Shown: positions 8,775-18,136, numbered from the stretch's first letter. The stretch: 64,000 nt of DNA from Blautia caecimuris (GCF_024622975.1 NZ_JANJZT010000006.1:1-64000), one strand, 5' to 3'. Notes: generated by a model from the sequence alone, not told the origin. A program made the numbers and translations.

Positions 8775-9722
8775 ATGGCACAGAAAAAAGATATGGGCAA
8801 AATTCTGAGGCAGTTTGGCCTTGTGTTTGTGGCTCTTATTATCATTATTTTTATGAGTATAACATCAGATGTATTTCTGACAAGTCAGAATATTATAAAC
8901 ATTCTGAGACAGATTTCCATTAATGGTATTCTGGCAGTAGGTATGACATTTGTTATTCTGACAGGAGGTATTGACCTTTCTGTAGGTTCTGTAGTTGCTA
9001 TTACAGGAGTTATTGTAGGTTCTCTTTTACAGAGTGGTACAAACTGGTTTCTTGCAAGCCTTGCAGCGCTGGCAATTTCCATGGTCTGCGGAGCGATTAA
9101 TGGCTGGTTGATTTCTTATGTGGGATTTCAGCCGTTTATTGCAACCTTATCAACAATGACTATTGGAAGAGGATTTGCGCAGGTATATTCCAATGGAAAA
9201 CCTTATACAATTTCTGATCCGTCCTTTAAGGTAATTGGTCAGGGGAATTTTCTTGGAATACCGGTACCAATTATCCTTCTTATAATTTTCTGTGTAATTG
9301 GAATGATTATTTTGACCATGACAACTTTTGGACGGTACGTATTTGCAATTGGTGGAAACATTAATGCGGCAAAGCTTTCCGGTGTGCGGACTCAGAGAGT
9401 GCAGTTAATGGTTTATGTCCTGTCTTCTGTATGTGCCTGGATGGTTGGTCTGATTCTGGCAGCCCGTATCAGTTCCGGACAGCCGACTGCAGGAGAATCT
9501 TACGAAATGGATGCCATTGCAGCGACAGCAATTGGCGGAACCAGTATGAATGGAGGAATTGGTTCCCTGACAGGAACGATTTGCGGATTCGTAATTCTTG
9601 GACTTTTGCAGAACTCCATGAACCTTATGAACATTAATTCTTTCTGGCAGCAGATTGTAAAAGGTCTTCTGATCATTATTGCAGTATTCCTTGATATGAG
9701 AACAAAGGGAAAGAAAAACTGA
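8775..9722 (+). CDS. Sugar ABC importer permease, RbsC type
   Basis: 315-residue membrane protein with about eight to ten hydrophobic helices and the family motif GGIDLSVGSV at roughly residues 65-74. It forms a homodimeric channel with the RbsA-like ATPase upstream. Start chosen as ATG 8775, preceded by GGAGGA at 8762-8767 inside the end of the ATPase gene; an in-frame TTG at 8760 would overlap without its own ribosome site. Confidence 0.92.
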   Translation: MAQKKDMGKILRQFGLVFVALIIIIFMSITSDVFLTSQNIINILRQISINGILAVGMTFVILTGGIDLSVGSVVAITGVIVGSLLQSGTNWFLASLAALAISMVCGAINGWLISYVGFQPFIATLSTMTIGRGFAQVYSNGKPYTISDPSFKVIGQGNFLGIPVPIILLIIFCVIGMIILTMTTFGRYVFAIGGNINAAKLSGVRTQRVQLMVYVLSSVCAWMVGLILAARISSGQPTAGESYEMDAIAATAIGGTSMNGGIGSLTGTICGFVILGLLQNSMNLMNINSFWQQIVKGLLIIIAVFLDMRTKGKKN

Positions 9723-9788
9723 TAAATATGAACTTAATATCGTGAAGATATTAAAAAATACATTTATTTATTAAGGAGGAATAAGGAA

Positions 9789-10838
9789 ATGAAAAAACAG
9801 ATTATTGGTGGTTTACTGGCAGTATCAATGGTAGCTTCTATGGGAACAATGAGTGTGGCAGCAGCAGAAAAGGATAATGCAGATATTAAAATTGGATTTT
9901 CTTCAAAAGATAATTCAGATACTTTTGTAGCTGCAATTGCAGACGCAGCGGAAGCGAGAGCGAAAGAGCTTGGCGTAGAGCTTCTGATGTATGATGCCGG
10001 CGGTGATGTAAACAAACAGATCAGTGACTGTGAGACTCTTCTTGCGGCAGGCGTGGATGCTCTGGTTGTAATTCCTCAGAGTGTGGAGGGAAGCGCACCG
10101 GTAGTCGGAATGGCAAACGATGCAGGCGTTCCAATCATTGTAGATAATGGGGATATTGGAGATACCAATTATACAGCGTTTGTAGGATGTACAGATCAGG
10201 AATCAGGAGAGCTTCTGGGAAAATGGTTTATTGAAGAATCCGGCCTGAAGGAAGGCGATAAAGTAGCTATTATTGAAGGACCTATGGGACAGTCCGGACA
10301 GGTTGGACGTATGGCCGGATTTGAGGAGGTCGGACTTCTGGATTACTTTGATGTTGTAGCAACTCAGACAGCAAACTGGAAACGTGATGAAGCAATGGCA
10401 CTTGCAGAGGACTGGATTACAACTTATGGTGAAGATCTGAAGGCTATTATCTGCGAAAATGATGATATGGGTATGGGTGCTCTTTCAGCAGCTCAGGCAG
10501 CAGGCCGCGACGATATTATCATTGGCGGTGTAGATGGTCTTGAGGATGCTGTACAGGCAGTAAAAGACGGAACCTATGGAGTAAGTGTTCTTCAGGATTC
10601 TGCAGGACAGGGAGCTACAGGCGTTGATGTTGCAGTTGCGGCAGCCAAGGGAGAAGAAATTGCAAAAGATACAAGAATTCCGTTCCGTCCTATCACAAAA
10701 GACAATGTTGACGCTTATCTGGAAGGCGGCGTAGAGGCTATTTCCGGTGATGCTGCAGAAACAAAGGAAGAAGCAGCAGAAGAAACAACAGAGGGAGAAA
10801 CCGAAGAAAAAGCAGCGGAAGAGGAAGCTGCTGAATAA
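9789..10838 (+). CDS. Sugar-binding protein, RbsB type, with acidic tail
   Basis: 349-residue periplasmic-binding-protein-like receptor for the importer encoded just upstream. Signal peptide about residues 1-26 (MKKQIIGGLLAVS... ending VAAA), with no lipobox cysteine. Binding-protein core runs to about residue 310. The last 35 or so residues are almost all Glu, Ala, Thr and Lys (KEEAAEETTEGETEEK), an extension absent from classic RbsB. The tail may lie in the cell wall or keep the unlipidated protein soluble; this is inference. AAGGAGG precedes the ATG. The hairpin after the gene suggests it is made in excess over the other operon products. Confidence 0.88.
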   Translation: MKKQIIGGLLAVSMVASMGTMSVAAAEKDNADIKIGFSSKDNSDTFVAAIADAAEARAKELGVELLMYDAGGDVNKQISDCETLLAAGVDALVVIPQSVEGSAPVVGMANDAGVPIIVDNGDIGDTNYTAFVGCTDQESGELLGKWFIEESGLKEGDKVAIIEGPMGQSGQVGRMAGFEEVGLLDYFDVVATQTANWKRDEAMALAEDWITTYGEDLKAIICENDDMGMGALSAAQAAGRDDIIIGGVDGLEDAVQAVKDGTYGVSVLQDSAGQGATGVDVAVAAAKGEEIAKDTRIPFRPITKDNVDAYLEGGVEAISGDAAETKEEAAEETTEGETEEKAAEEEAAE

Positions 10839-10872
10839 GTACAAAAGAATATAAGACCTGAATGATATGAGC

Positions 10873-10923
10873 AAGGCACCGCTGGCAAAGAAAATAATGG
10901 AAAGGACTTTGCGGCGGTGCTTT
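10873..10923 (+). promoter_or_regulatory. Intercistronic hairpin after binding-protein gene
   Basis: AAGGCACCGC (10873-10882) pairs with GCGGTGCTTT (10914-10923), with an inner CAAAG/CTTTG pairing (10886-10890 with 10907-10911). Only a short T-run follows. Probable partial attenuator or 3' stabiliser that keeps binding-protein mRNA high. Confidence 0.6.
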
Positions 10924-10976
10924 GTGCGCCAAAAATCCGGTATATTTTGTCGGAAAGCAGAGAAAGGAGAACCGAT

Positions 10977-11405
10977 ATGCTTAGAAATATTCCCAAAATT
11001 ATTCCACCGGAGCTGGTTAAGACAATGATGGAAATGGGACATTCAGATGTACTGATCATTGCAGATGCCAATTTTCCGGGGACAGCTCATGCAAAAAAGA
11101 TAATCCGTATGGACGGTATTATGATTCCGGAGCTTTTAGAGGCAGTACTGCAGCTGTTTCCGTTGGATAATTTCATAGAAAATCCAGTGCGCCTTATGAG
11201 AAACCTTCCTACAGAGCCGGTTCCGGAAATCTGGGAAACTTATAGGGAGCTGCTGAAAAAATATGATAAAGATGATGCCTTTCACGACTTTGAATTTATT
11301 GACAGACTTCCGTTTTATAAAACTGCAGAGGAGGCTTTTGTGATCGTTCAGACAGGGGATGAATCTCGATATGGAAATATTATCCTGCAGAAAGGAGTCT
11401 GCTGA
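10977..11405 (+). CDS. fucU: FucU/RbsD-type sugar mutarotase
   Basis: 142-residue protein closely resembling L-fucose mutarotase FucU: ISPELLKVLAEMGHGD-like start (here PELVKTMMEMGHSD), ADANFPG, ELLEAVLQLFPLD, a FYKTAEEAFVIV segment and the C-terminal YGNIILQKGV. FucU enzymes interconvert alpha and beta anomers so that the isomerase receives the correct form. The catalytic histidine of MGHSD is present. Start chosen at ATG 10977 after AAAGGAGA (10963-10970); the open frame extends 20 codons upstream through the hairpin without a ribosome site. The symbol states family; the substrate here need not be fucose. Confidence 0.88.
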   Translation: MLRNIPKIIPPELVKTMMEMGHSDVLIIADANFPGTAHAKKIIRMDGIMIPELLEAVLQLFPLDNFIENPVRLMRNLPTEPVPEIWETYRELLKKYDKDDAFHDFEFIDRLPFYKTAEEAFVIVQTGDESRYGNIILQKGVC

Positions 11406-11411
11406 GCATTT

Positions 11412-12455
11412 ATGAATTATCAGGAAGAAAAAAAGTATGTGGGACACAGAGACCAGCTTATGCGTATAAAGCGGTTCAGAATGCAGGAAGGTAAAGCGGA
11501 AGGGGTGGAACTTCTGGATGTTCAGAATCGTTCGGGAATGCATTTTGATGTGAATGTAAGCCGGGGAATGGATATCCCTTATCTGGACTTCTGCGGAGAA
11601 AATATAGGCTTCGTTTCACCCTGCGGGATTGTTTCACCTGAGTATTTTGATGACAAGGAGCTTGGTTTTCTGAAAAGCTTTACAGCCGGGTTTCTTACAA
11701 CCTGCGGTCTGAAGGTTGCAGGTGCGCCCTGTGAATATGAGGGAACTTTTTATGGACTTCATGGAAATCTTTCTCATATTCCGGCAGAAGAGGTCAGTGC
11801 AGTAATTGAAGAAAATGGAGATTCTCCATGTGCGGTAATGAAAGGAAAAGTCCGTGATGCAGTGATTTTCGGGGACAAAATGTGTCTGGAAAGAGAGATT
11901 CGATGTTCTTATAAGGAAAGAAAAATTACGCTGAAGGACAGGGTTACAAATGAAGGATTTAAAAGAGTCCGTCAGATGATTCTGTATCACTGCAATATCG
12001 GATATCCTGTCCTTTCTCCGGACAGTGAGATTTTTATTCCGGCATTGGAGACAAAGGCTAGGAATGTTCATGCTCAGGAAGGTATTGACAGCTGGATGAA
12101 GGTGCAGGAAGCGGATGCTGATTATGAGGAAATGTGTTATTACCATAAGCTGAAACCGGATGAGAAAAATCATTCAGTAGCAGCTGTTTACAATCCGGAT
12201 CTGGATCTGGGAATTGCTATTGAGATTGATCTCAGCACACTGGATCATTTCGTGCAGTGGAAAATGATGGGAGCAGGAGACTATGTAATGGGTCTGGAAC
12301 CGTCTAATTCCACCATAGATGGAATAGATGACGCAGTAAAAAATGGATCAATGAAATACCTGGAGCCGGGAGAAACAAGAGAATATACTCTTACTTTTCA
12401 TATTCTGAAGGGAAGAAAAGAATTTGAGGAATTAAAGAAAAGAACAGAAAAATAA
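11412..12455 (+). CDS. DUF4432 aldose-1-epimerase-like protein
   Basis: 347-residue protein of the galactose-mutarotase-like superfamily, DUF4432 type. Visible features: NVSRGMDIPYLDFCGENIGFVSPCG near the N-terminus, GLHGNLSHIPAE, and GLEPSNSTIDG near residue 295. These are characteristic of this uncharacterised family, usually found in sugar operons. It would bind an aldose and might act as a second anomerase or on a modified sugar. Six bases separate it from fucU, so the two are probably translated together. The function is unproven for the family. Confidence 0.7.
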   Translation: MNYQEEKKYVGHRDQLMRIKRFRMQEGKAEGVELLDVQNRSGMHFDVNVSRGMDIPYLDFCGENIGFVSPCGIVSPEYFDDKELGFLKSFTAGFLTTCGLKVAGAPCEYEGTFYGLHGNLSHIPAEEVSAVIEENGDSPCAVMKGKVRDAVIFGDKMCLEREIRCSYKERKITLKDRVTNEGFKRVRQMILYHCNIGYPVLSPDSEIFIPALETKARNVHAQEGIDSWMKVQEADADYEEMCYYHKLKPDEKNHSVAAVYNPDLDLGIAIEIDLSTLDHFVQWKMMGAGDYVMGLEPSNSTIDGIDDAVKNGSMKYLEPGETREYTLTFHILKGRKEFEELKKRTEK

Positions 12456-12468
12456 GGAGGCAGAAATA

Positions 12469-13773
12469 ATGACAGAAAAAGAACTGATTATTAAGGCAGG
12501 AGAAGAATTAGACGCAAAGCTTGCTGAGGCGAAAAAAACAGGAAATCTTGTGGTGAAAGATGCAACAGAGAACGAAAGTGTAATCAGGTCTACATTTGAA
12601 AAAGGAGAAGGAATCTTCAGACTGTTTCCGGCATTTGTGCCCAGAAGATTTGGAAAAGCAGGACGCAGGCTGAAACTTCATCCGGATGATTATTTTGCAT
12701 TTGGAATGGCACGAGGCTCTATTACGGAGAGATGGTTTGCATCAACGATCGCTGCTCAGAACGGTGAGACAGCTAAGGCTGATGAAGGTATGGCTTATGT
12801 ATGCGTGGATTATAACAGCGATGAGAAGTTTTCTCTGAGAAATGCAGTGAAGGTTCTGGGAGAAGAGCTGGTTGGAAAAGAACTGATGGAAAAATATAAT
12901 GGATGGCCAATGTATTCCAAGTTTTTTGACAATGAAAATCCTTTATTCCATCATCTTCATCTGACGTTTGAGGACGCAGCGCGAGTAGGCAAGCTTGGAA
13001 AACCGGAATGCTATTATTTCCCAAAACAGCTGAACAATTACTTTGGAGAAGCCAATTATACATATTTTGGATTTGATCCGGACGTAGATCCGGAGGAGAT
13101 CAAAGACAGAATCAGAAGTTTTGAAAATGATGATACCAGAATTACTGATCTTTCAAGAGCGTACAGAATAGAACTGGGAACAGGCTGGTACACTCCAGCA
13201 GGTGTGATCCATGCGCCGGCTTCTGTACTGACATATGAGCCTCAGTGGAATTCTGACGTAAACTCTGTTTACGAAAATATTGTTTCCGGAGAGGTTTATC
13301 CGCCTGAAATGCTGGATGAAGAGCTTCCTGAGGGTCAGAAGGATGTAGAGGACGTGTTTAAGCTTCTTGACTGGGAGAAGAATGTGGATCCTCATTACAG
13401 AAAGCATTATTTCCGCAGACCGGTTGTGGAAACAGAGACAGAGCAGTATGTTCAGAAGTGGATAACCTATGCGAATCCATACATTGCAGCAAAGGAGCTG
13501 ACTGTTAATCCGGGACAGACAGTTACTATCAGCGACGGAGCGGCATATGGATGTATTTTTGTTCAGGGACATGGAAAATTTGGTGTTTATGATGCAGAAG
13601 CGCCTACACTTCTTCACTTCGGACAGCAGAGTACAGATGAATTTTTTGTTTCTGAGCAGGCTGCAGTGAAAGGTGTTACTGTTACCAATACCAGTCAGGT
13701 AGAACCTCTTGTTGTATTAAAGCATTTTGGACCGAATTGTCCTGGTGTGCCTCAGGAAGTACCGGAAAAATAA
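12469..13773 (+). CDS. Cupin-fold sugar isomerase-like protein 2
   Basis: 434-residue paralogue of the protein at 6027. It keeps KLHPDDYFAFG, SKFFDNENPLFHHLH, GKPECYYFPKQ and TPAGVIHAPAS, the matching metal-site segments, and adds about 30 residues at the N-terminus (ELDAKLAEAKKTGN). HHIHHRTEHA of paralogue 1 is HHLHLTFEDA here, so the pocket differs, and the pair may act on two substrates or form a heteromer. It lies just before the kinase gene. Isomerase is inferred from the fold; no reaction can be assigned from sequence. Confidence 0.65.
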   Translation: MTEKELIIKAGEELDAKLAEAKKTGNLVVKDATENESVIRSTFEKGEGIFRLFPAFVPRRFGKAGRRLKLHPDDYFAFGMARGSITERWFASTIAAQNGETAKADEGMAYVCVDYNSDEKFSLRNAVKVLGEELVGKELMEKYNGWPMYSKFFDNENPLFHHLHLTFEDAARVGKLGKPECYYFPKQLNNYFGEANYTYFGFDPDVDPEEIKDRIRSFENDDTRITDLSRAYRIELGTGWYTPAGVIHAPASVLTYEPQWNSDVNSVYENIVSGEVYPPEMLDEELPEGQKDVEDVFKLLDWEKNVDPHYRKHYFRRPVVETETEQYVQKWITYANPYIAAKELTVNPGQTVTISDGAAYGCIFVQGHGKFGVYDAEAPTLLHFGQQSTDEFFVSEQAAVKGVTVTNTSQVEPLVVLKHFGPNCPGVPQEVPEK

Positions 13774-13813
13774 GACCTAAGTAAAAACTGTTATATACAG
13801 TGTTGTTTCAGAG

Positions 13814-13853
13814 ACAGCCCGGAATGCCAGGAAAAGTAAGTATTCCGGGCTGT
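13814..13853 (+). promoter_or_regulatory. Intercistronic hairpin before the kinase gene
   Basis: ACAGCCCGGAAT (13814-13825) pairs perfectly with ATTCCGGGCTGT (13842-13853) around a 16-base loop. No T-run follows; likely an RNA processing or stability element dividing the operon mRNA. Confidence 0.6.
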
Positions 13854-13874
13854 GCTTATAGCAGGAGGAAAAAT

Positions 13875-15389
13875 ATGAAGTATTTAGTAGGAATTGATAA
13901 CGGAGGAACCTTTTCAAAGGCAGCCATTTTTGATGAAGAGGGAAACCAGATATCAGTTGCCAGTGTTCCCACAGAAACTCTGACACCAAAGCCGGGATAC
14001 ACAGAAAAGGATCTGAATGAACTGTGGAGGGTTAATGCGCAGGCGGTTCGTCAGGCAGTAGAAAAAAGTGGAATTGATCCTTCGGATATTGCAGGTGTTT
14101 CTTTTTCCGGCGCAGGAAAAGGGCTTTATATGGTCGGCTATGATGGAAAACCGTCTTACAACGGTATCATGTCCACGGATACAAGGGCATGGAAACAGGT
14201 GGAACAATGGTATCGGGATGGAGTTAATAAAAAAGTTTACGAAAAAACATTTCAGGAAATTCTTGCAGTTCAGCCTGTAAGTCTTCTGGCCTGGTTCAGA
14301 GATAATCAGCCTGAGGTTCTGGAGCGTACGAAATATATTTTTGCAGTAAAGGATTATATCCGGTATATGCTGACCGGGGAAGCCTACAGTGAATATACAG
14401 ATTGTTCAGGCGGAAATCTTGTAAATATGATGACAAAACAGCATGACAGAGAACTGATGACGCTGTACGGGCTTGAGGATTGCTATGACAAGCTTCCGCC
14501 TCTGAAATACTCGGCAGAGATCTGCGGACATGTGACCAGAGAAGCCAGTGAAAAAACATTGCTACCGGAAGGAACGCCAGTTGCAGCTGGAATGTTTGAC
14601 GTAAATGCCTGCGGTATTGCATCAGGACTTTCAGATGAAGAGCAGATGTGTATGATTGCAGGAACATGGAGTATTAATGAATTTATTGGAAAAAAACCTG
14701 TGACAAATGGAACGGTTGATTTAAATTCCATGTTCTGTATGCCGGGATATTTTTTGATTGAGGAAAGCAGTCCTACGTCAGCTGGAAATATGGAGTGGTT
14801 TATCCGTAACCTGATGAATTATGAAAAGGAAGAGGCAAAAGAAGAGGGCAGTTCCATTTATGATCTTACAAATGAGTGGGTGGCCTCTATAGAGCCTCAG
14901 GATAATAATGTGATTTTTCTTCCATTTCTTAACGGGTCAAATGAAGATGCACTTGCAAAAGGTACCTTTGTAGGTCTGACTGCTTATCACAACAAAAAGC
15001 ATATGCTTCGGGCAGTTTATGAGGGAATCGTATTTTCCCATGTGACCCATGTGAAAAAGCTTCTGAGAAACAGAGAAATTCCGAAGAGTATACGGCTTTC
15101 CGGAGGAGCTGCCAATTCAGATGTATGGGTGCAGATTTTTGCAGATGCACTTCAGATTCCCATTGACGTTGTGGGAGATAAGGAGCTGGGCGCTCAGGGA
15201 GCAGCTATGGCGGCAGGAATCGCAGCCGGTATATATAAGGATTATCAGGAGGCAGTGAGCCGTACAGTAAAAATAACAAAAACTATATATCCAAGACCAG
15301 AATATAAAGAAATCTATGAGAAAAAATATGCCGCATACAGGGCTGTAATAGATGGTCTTTCAGGAGCATGGGAATATTTCAAGAATTGA
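13875..15389 (+). CDS. FGGY kinase, L-xylulose kinase (LyxK) type
   Basis: 504-residue carbohydrate kinase of the FGGY family. The N-terminal phosphate-binding DNGGTFSKAA and C-terminal nucleotide-binding SGGAANSDVW are intact. Segments such as SGAGKGLYMV, STDTRAW, QPVSLLAWF, SSPTSAGNMEWF, FLPFLNGSN and YEGIVFSHVTH closely follow the E. coli LyxK/SgbK (L-xylulose/3-keto-L-gulonate kinase) pattern rather than XylB. Expected reaction: phosphorylation of L-xylulose to its 5-phosphate. UlaE- and UlaF-type epimerases downstream fit this product. Start is ATG 13875 behind AGGAGG; an upstream in-frame ATG lies before the hairpin. Confidence 0.82.
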   Translation: MKYLVGIDNGGTFSKAAIFDEEGNQISVASVPTETLTPKPGYTEKDLNELWRVNAQAVRQAVEKSGIDPSDIAGVSFSGAGKGLYMVGYDGKPSYNGIMSTDTRAWKQVEQWYRDGVNKKVYEKTFQEILAVQPVSLLAWFRDNQPEVLERTKYIFAVKDYIRYMLTGEAYSEYTDCSGGNLVNMMTKQHDRELMTLYGLEDCYDKLPPLKYSAEICGHVTREASEKTLLPEGTPVAAGMFDVNACGIASGLSDEEQMCMIAGTWSINEFIGKKPVTNGTVDLNSMFCMPGYFLIEESSPTSAGNMEWFIRNLMNYEKEEAKEEGSSIYDLTNEWVASIEPQDNNVIFLPFLNGSNEDALAKGTFVGLTAYHNKKHMLRAVYEGIVFSHVTHVKKLLRNREIPKSIRLSGGAANSDVWVQIFADALQIPIDVVGDKELGAQGAAMAAGIAAGIYKDYQEAVSRTVKITKTIYPRPEYKEIYEKKYAAYRAVIDGLSGAWEYFKN

Positions 15390-15405
15390 TCAGGAGGTAA
15401 CGAAT

Positions 15406-16377
15406 ATGATGAAAATGGCAATTATGGGGGCCGGAGCTATAGCAAATAAAATGGCTGCAACAATTACAAAAATGGAGAAAGTAGAAGCATATGCTATTGC
15501 GGCCAGAGATAAGGAAAGAGCAGAGATCTTTGCCGGTCAGTATGGATTTGCCCGGGCATATGGATCTTATGAGGAAATGCTTGAGGATCCTCAGGTAGAT
15601 CTTGTTTATATTGCAACACCCCATTCTCATCATTATAAATGTGTAAAAATGTGTCTGGAAGCAGGCAAAAATGTACTTTGTGAAAAATCCTTTACCGTAA
15701 ATGCAGAACAGGCAAGGGAGTTATTTTCTGTTGCCCATGAGAAAAAGCTTTTTCTCACGGAGGCTATCTGGACAAGATATATGCCGTCAAGAAAAATGAT
15801 TAATGACATTATCAATAGCGGTGTGATTGGAGAAGTAACGTCTCTTTCTGCTAATCTGGGATATGAACTCAGTCAGGTAAAAAGGATCTGGGATCCGAAG
15901 CTGGCAGGTGGGGCTCTTCTTGATGTAGGAGTTTATCTTGTAAATTTTGCCAGAATGGTATTTGGAGAGCGGGATGCAGAAATTCATACATCGGCTGTTT
16001 TTAAAAACGGTGTAGATATGATTGACAATATAGATATGATTTTCCCAGACGGAAAGACAGCGTCTATGCAGTGTAATGTCCACGGTGTTCTTAATCGTGC
16101 AGGTGCGATTTTTGGAACAAAAGGATACATAGAGATTACAAACATCAATAATCCGGAAAAAATAACAGTATTTAATGACCGGTATCAGGAAATCGCTTCC
16201 TATTTTCCTCCCGAACAGATTACCGGGTATGAGTATGAGGTGGAGGCATGTGTACGTGCCCTTGAAAATGGGGCGCTGGAATGTGAAGAAATGCCCCATG
16301 AAGAAACGGTTCGCGTAATGGAGATCATGGATGGAATCAGAAAGGAATGGGGATATGAGATCCCTGTACAGGAATAA
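15406..16377 (+). CDS. Gfo/Idh/MocA-family dehydrogenase
   Basis: 323-residue NAD(P)-dependent oxidoreductase. Rossmann motif GAGAIANKMAATI at about residues 8-20, DLVYIATPHSHH near 66-77, and CEKSFTVN near 93-100, where family members normally read CEKP; the catalytic lysine is kept but the proline is serine. Closest in style to the dihydrodiol dehydrogenase branch. It could oxidise a sugar or polyol to the ketose taken by the kinase, or act on a modified sugar; the substrate is unknown. ATG 15406 follows CAGGAGG at 15391-15397. Confidence 0.8.
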   Translation: MMKMAIMGAGAIANKMAATITKMEKVEAYAIAARDKERAEIFAGQYGFARAYGSYEEMLEDPQVDLVYIATPHSHHYKCVKMCLEAGKNVLCEKSFTVNAEQARELFSVAHEKKLFLTEAIWTRYMPSRKMINDIINSGVIGEVTSLSANLGYELSQVKRIWDPKLAGGALLDVGVYLVNFARMVFGERDAEIHTSAVFKNGVDMIDNIDMIFPDGKTASMQCNVHGVLNRAGAIFGTKGYIEITNINNPEKITVFNDRYQEIASYFPPEQITGYEYEVEACVRALENGALECEEMPHEETVRVMEIMDGIRKEWGYEIPVQE

Positions 16378-16389
16378 GGGGGCATATAT

Positions 16390-17235
16390 ATGAAAGCATA
16401 TACATTAGGATTATATGAAAAAGCCATGCCCAAAACTCTTACCTGGAAAGAAAAGCTGGAAGCTGCTAGAGCGGCAGGATATGACTTTGTGGAGATTAGT
16501 ATTGATGAAACTGATGAAAAGCTTGCGAGACTTGATTGGAGGAGAGAAGAAAGACGGGAGCTGGTTGATCTGATGTATCAGATTGGCATTCCTGTTCGTA
16601 CTATGTGCCTCAGCGGTCATAGAAAATATCCTATTGGAAGCAATGTTCCAGAAATCTGTGCCAGGGGTATGGAAATTATGGAAAAGGCCATTCAGCTTGC
16701 TGATGATCTGGGAATTCGTGTTATTCAGCTTGCAGGCTATGATGTTTATTATGAAGAGTCTACTCCGGAAACTGTAAAGCGATTTGGGGAAAATCTGAAA
16801 AAGTGTGAGCAGATGGCGGCCAGATCAGGGATTGTTCTTGGTTTTGAGACCATGGAAACGGAATTTATGAATACTGTAGAAAAAGCCATGAAGTATGTAC
16901 AGATGATTGATTCTCCATATTTGGGCGTTTATCCGGATATGGGAAATATTACAAATGCAGCAAAAAAATACGGAACGGATGTTCTGAAAGACATCCGTAC
17001 AGGAACGGGACATCTGGATGCGGTTCATTTGAAAGAGACAGTTCCGGGAGTTTTTCGTGAAGTGCCTTTTGGGACAGGTCATGTAGATTTTCCGGCAGTG
17101 ATTCGCGAAACCTGGAAAGCAGGAGTTAGGAGATATGTGACAGAATTCTGGTATACCGGAAATCCCGGCTGGAAAGAGGATCTGGATTTTGCAGTAGGAA
17201 TGATGCGTCCCATTCTTGACGCTCAGATAGCTTGA
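16390..17235 (+). CDS. ulaE: L-ribulose-5-phosphate 3-epimerase (UlaE/SgbU type)
   Basis: 281-residue TIM-barrel epimerase. It begins LGLYEKAMP, as UlaE proteins do, and carries four metal-ligand positions at expected spacing: Glu in FETMET (about 152), Asp in YPDMGN (about 183), His in AVHLKET (about 211) and Glu in VTEFWY (about 252). UlaE converts L-xylulose-5-phosphate to L-ribulose-5-phosphate, exactly the product-to-substrate link between the LyxK-type kinase upstream and the AraD-type epimerase downstream. The decarboxylase UlaD is absent, so an ascorbate route is unlikely. Confidence 0.85.
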   Translation: MKAYTLGLYEKAMPKTLTWKEKLEAARAAGYDFVEISIDETDEKLARLDWRREERRELVDLMYQIGIPVRTMCLSGHRKYPIGSNVPEICARGMEIMEKAIQLADDLGIRVIQLAGYDVYYEESTPETVKRFGENLKKCEQMAARSGIVLGFETMETEFMNTVEKAMKYVQMIDSPYLGVYPDMGNITNAAKKYGTDVLKDIRTGTGHLDAVHLKETVPGVFREVPFGTGHVDFPAVIRETWKAGVRRYVTEFWYTGNPGWKEDLDFAVGMMRPILDAQIA

Positions 17236-17337
17236 TATTATCTGTTTTTTCAGAAATATATTGGATTGTTGCAGCAAAAAGTATATACTGTAATCAGGTG
17301 TTTTTTAGGTGTAAAACTTAAACAGGAGGAGAAAATA

Positions 17338-18033
17338 ATGCTGGAAAAATTAAAAGAGGAAGTTTATAAGGCAAATATGGATCTGCCAAAATATGGGCTC
17401 GTAACATTTACCTGGGGAAATGTCAGTGGAATTGACAGAGAAAAGGGATTATTTGTAATTAAGCCAAGTGGTGTGGATTATGACAAACTGACACCGGAAG
17501 ATATGGTAGTGGTTGATCTTCAGGGAAATAAGGTGGAAGGAAAGTATAATCCATCTTCTGATACAGCTACGCATGTAGTTCTTTATAATGCATTTCCCAA
17601 TATCGGTGGAATCGTACATACACATTCCTCCTGGGCTACAAGCTGGGCTCAGGCCGGAAGAGGAATTCCCTGCTATGGAACCACTCATGCAGATTATATT
17701 TATGGAGAGGTTCCATGTGTGCGTAATCTTACAAAAGAGGAAATTGAGGAGGCCTATGAGAAAAATACAGGCATTTTGATTGCCGACTACTTTAAGGACA
17801 AGGACTACGAGGCTGTACCGGCAGTTCTCTGTAAAAATCATGGTCCTTTTACCTGGGGTAAGGATGCTCATGAGGCAGTACACAATGCAGTAGTTCTGGA
17901 GGAAGTTGCAAAAATGGCAAGCCGCTGCGAGCTTATTAACCCACAGGTAAAACCTGCGCCTCAGGAACTTCAGGACAAACATTATTACAGAAAACACGGC
18001 GCAAACGCATATTACGGACAGAGTGACAAATAA
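17338..18033 (+). CDS. araD: L-ribulose-5-phosphate 4-epimerase
   Basis: 231 residues, the exact length of E. coli AraD/UlaF. Zinc-binding HTH lies at about residues 94-96 and the third histidine in NHGPFTWG near 168; TWGNVSG and YGTTHADY are intact, as is a C-terminal YYGQ tyrosine. It converts L-ribulose-5-phosphate to D-xylulose-5-phosphate for the pentose phosphate pathway and is the last operon gene. Start is ATG 17338 after AGGAGG; the upstream in-frame ATG at 17266 has no ribosome site. Whether it serves as araD or ulaF depends on the sugar; context favours the L-xylulose route. Confidence 0.9.
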   Translation: MLEKLKEEVYKANMDLPKYGLVTFTWGNVSGIDREKGLFVIKPSGVDYDKLTPEDMVVVDLQGNKVEGKYNPSSDTATHVVLYNAFPNIGGIVHTHSSWATSWAQAGRGIPCYGTTHADYIYGEVPCVRNLTKEEIEEAYEKNTGILIADYFKDKDYEAVPAVLCKNHGPFTWGKDAHEAVHNAVVLEEVAKMASRCELINPQVKPAPQELQDKHYYRKHGANAYYGQSDK

Positions 18034-18100
18034 AATTTTTGTGCAGGAGGATGTATAAAAAGAAAAAATAGATTATTTTGGCAGTAGTATGCCGGAGGTT

Positions 18101-18136
18101 AAAAAACAGGCTTCTCAGTTTGGAAGTCTGTTTTTT
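18101..18136 (+). terminator. Terminator of the rare-sugar operon
   Basis: AAAAAACAGGCTTC (18101-18114) pairs with GAAGTCTGTTTTTT (18123-18136) with one G-T pair and an 8-base loop; the T-run is the 3' arm. The A-run also lets it work for the convergent gene at 18171. Confidence 0.85.
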
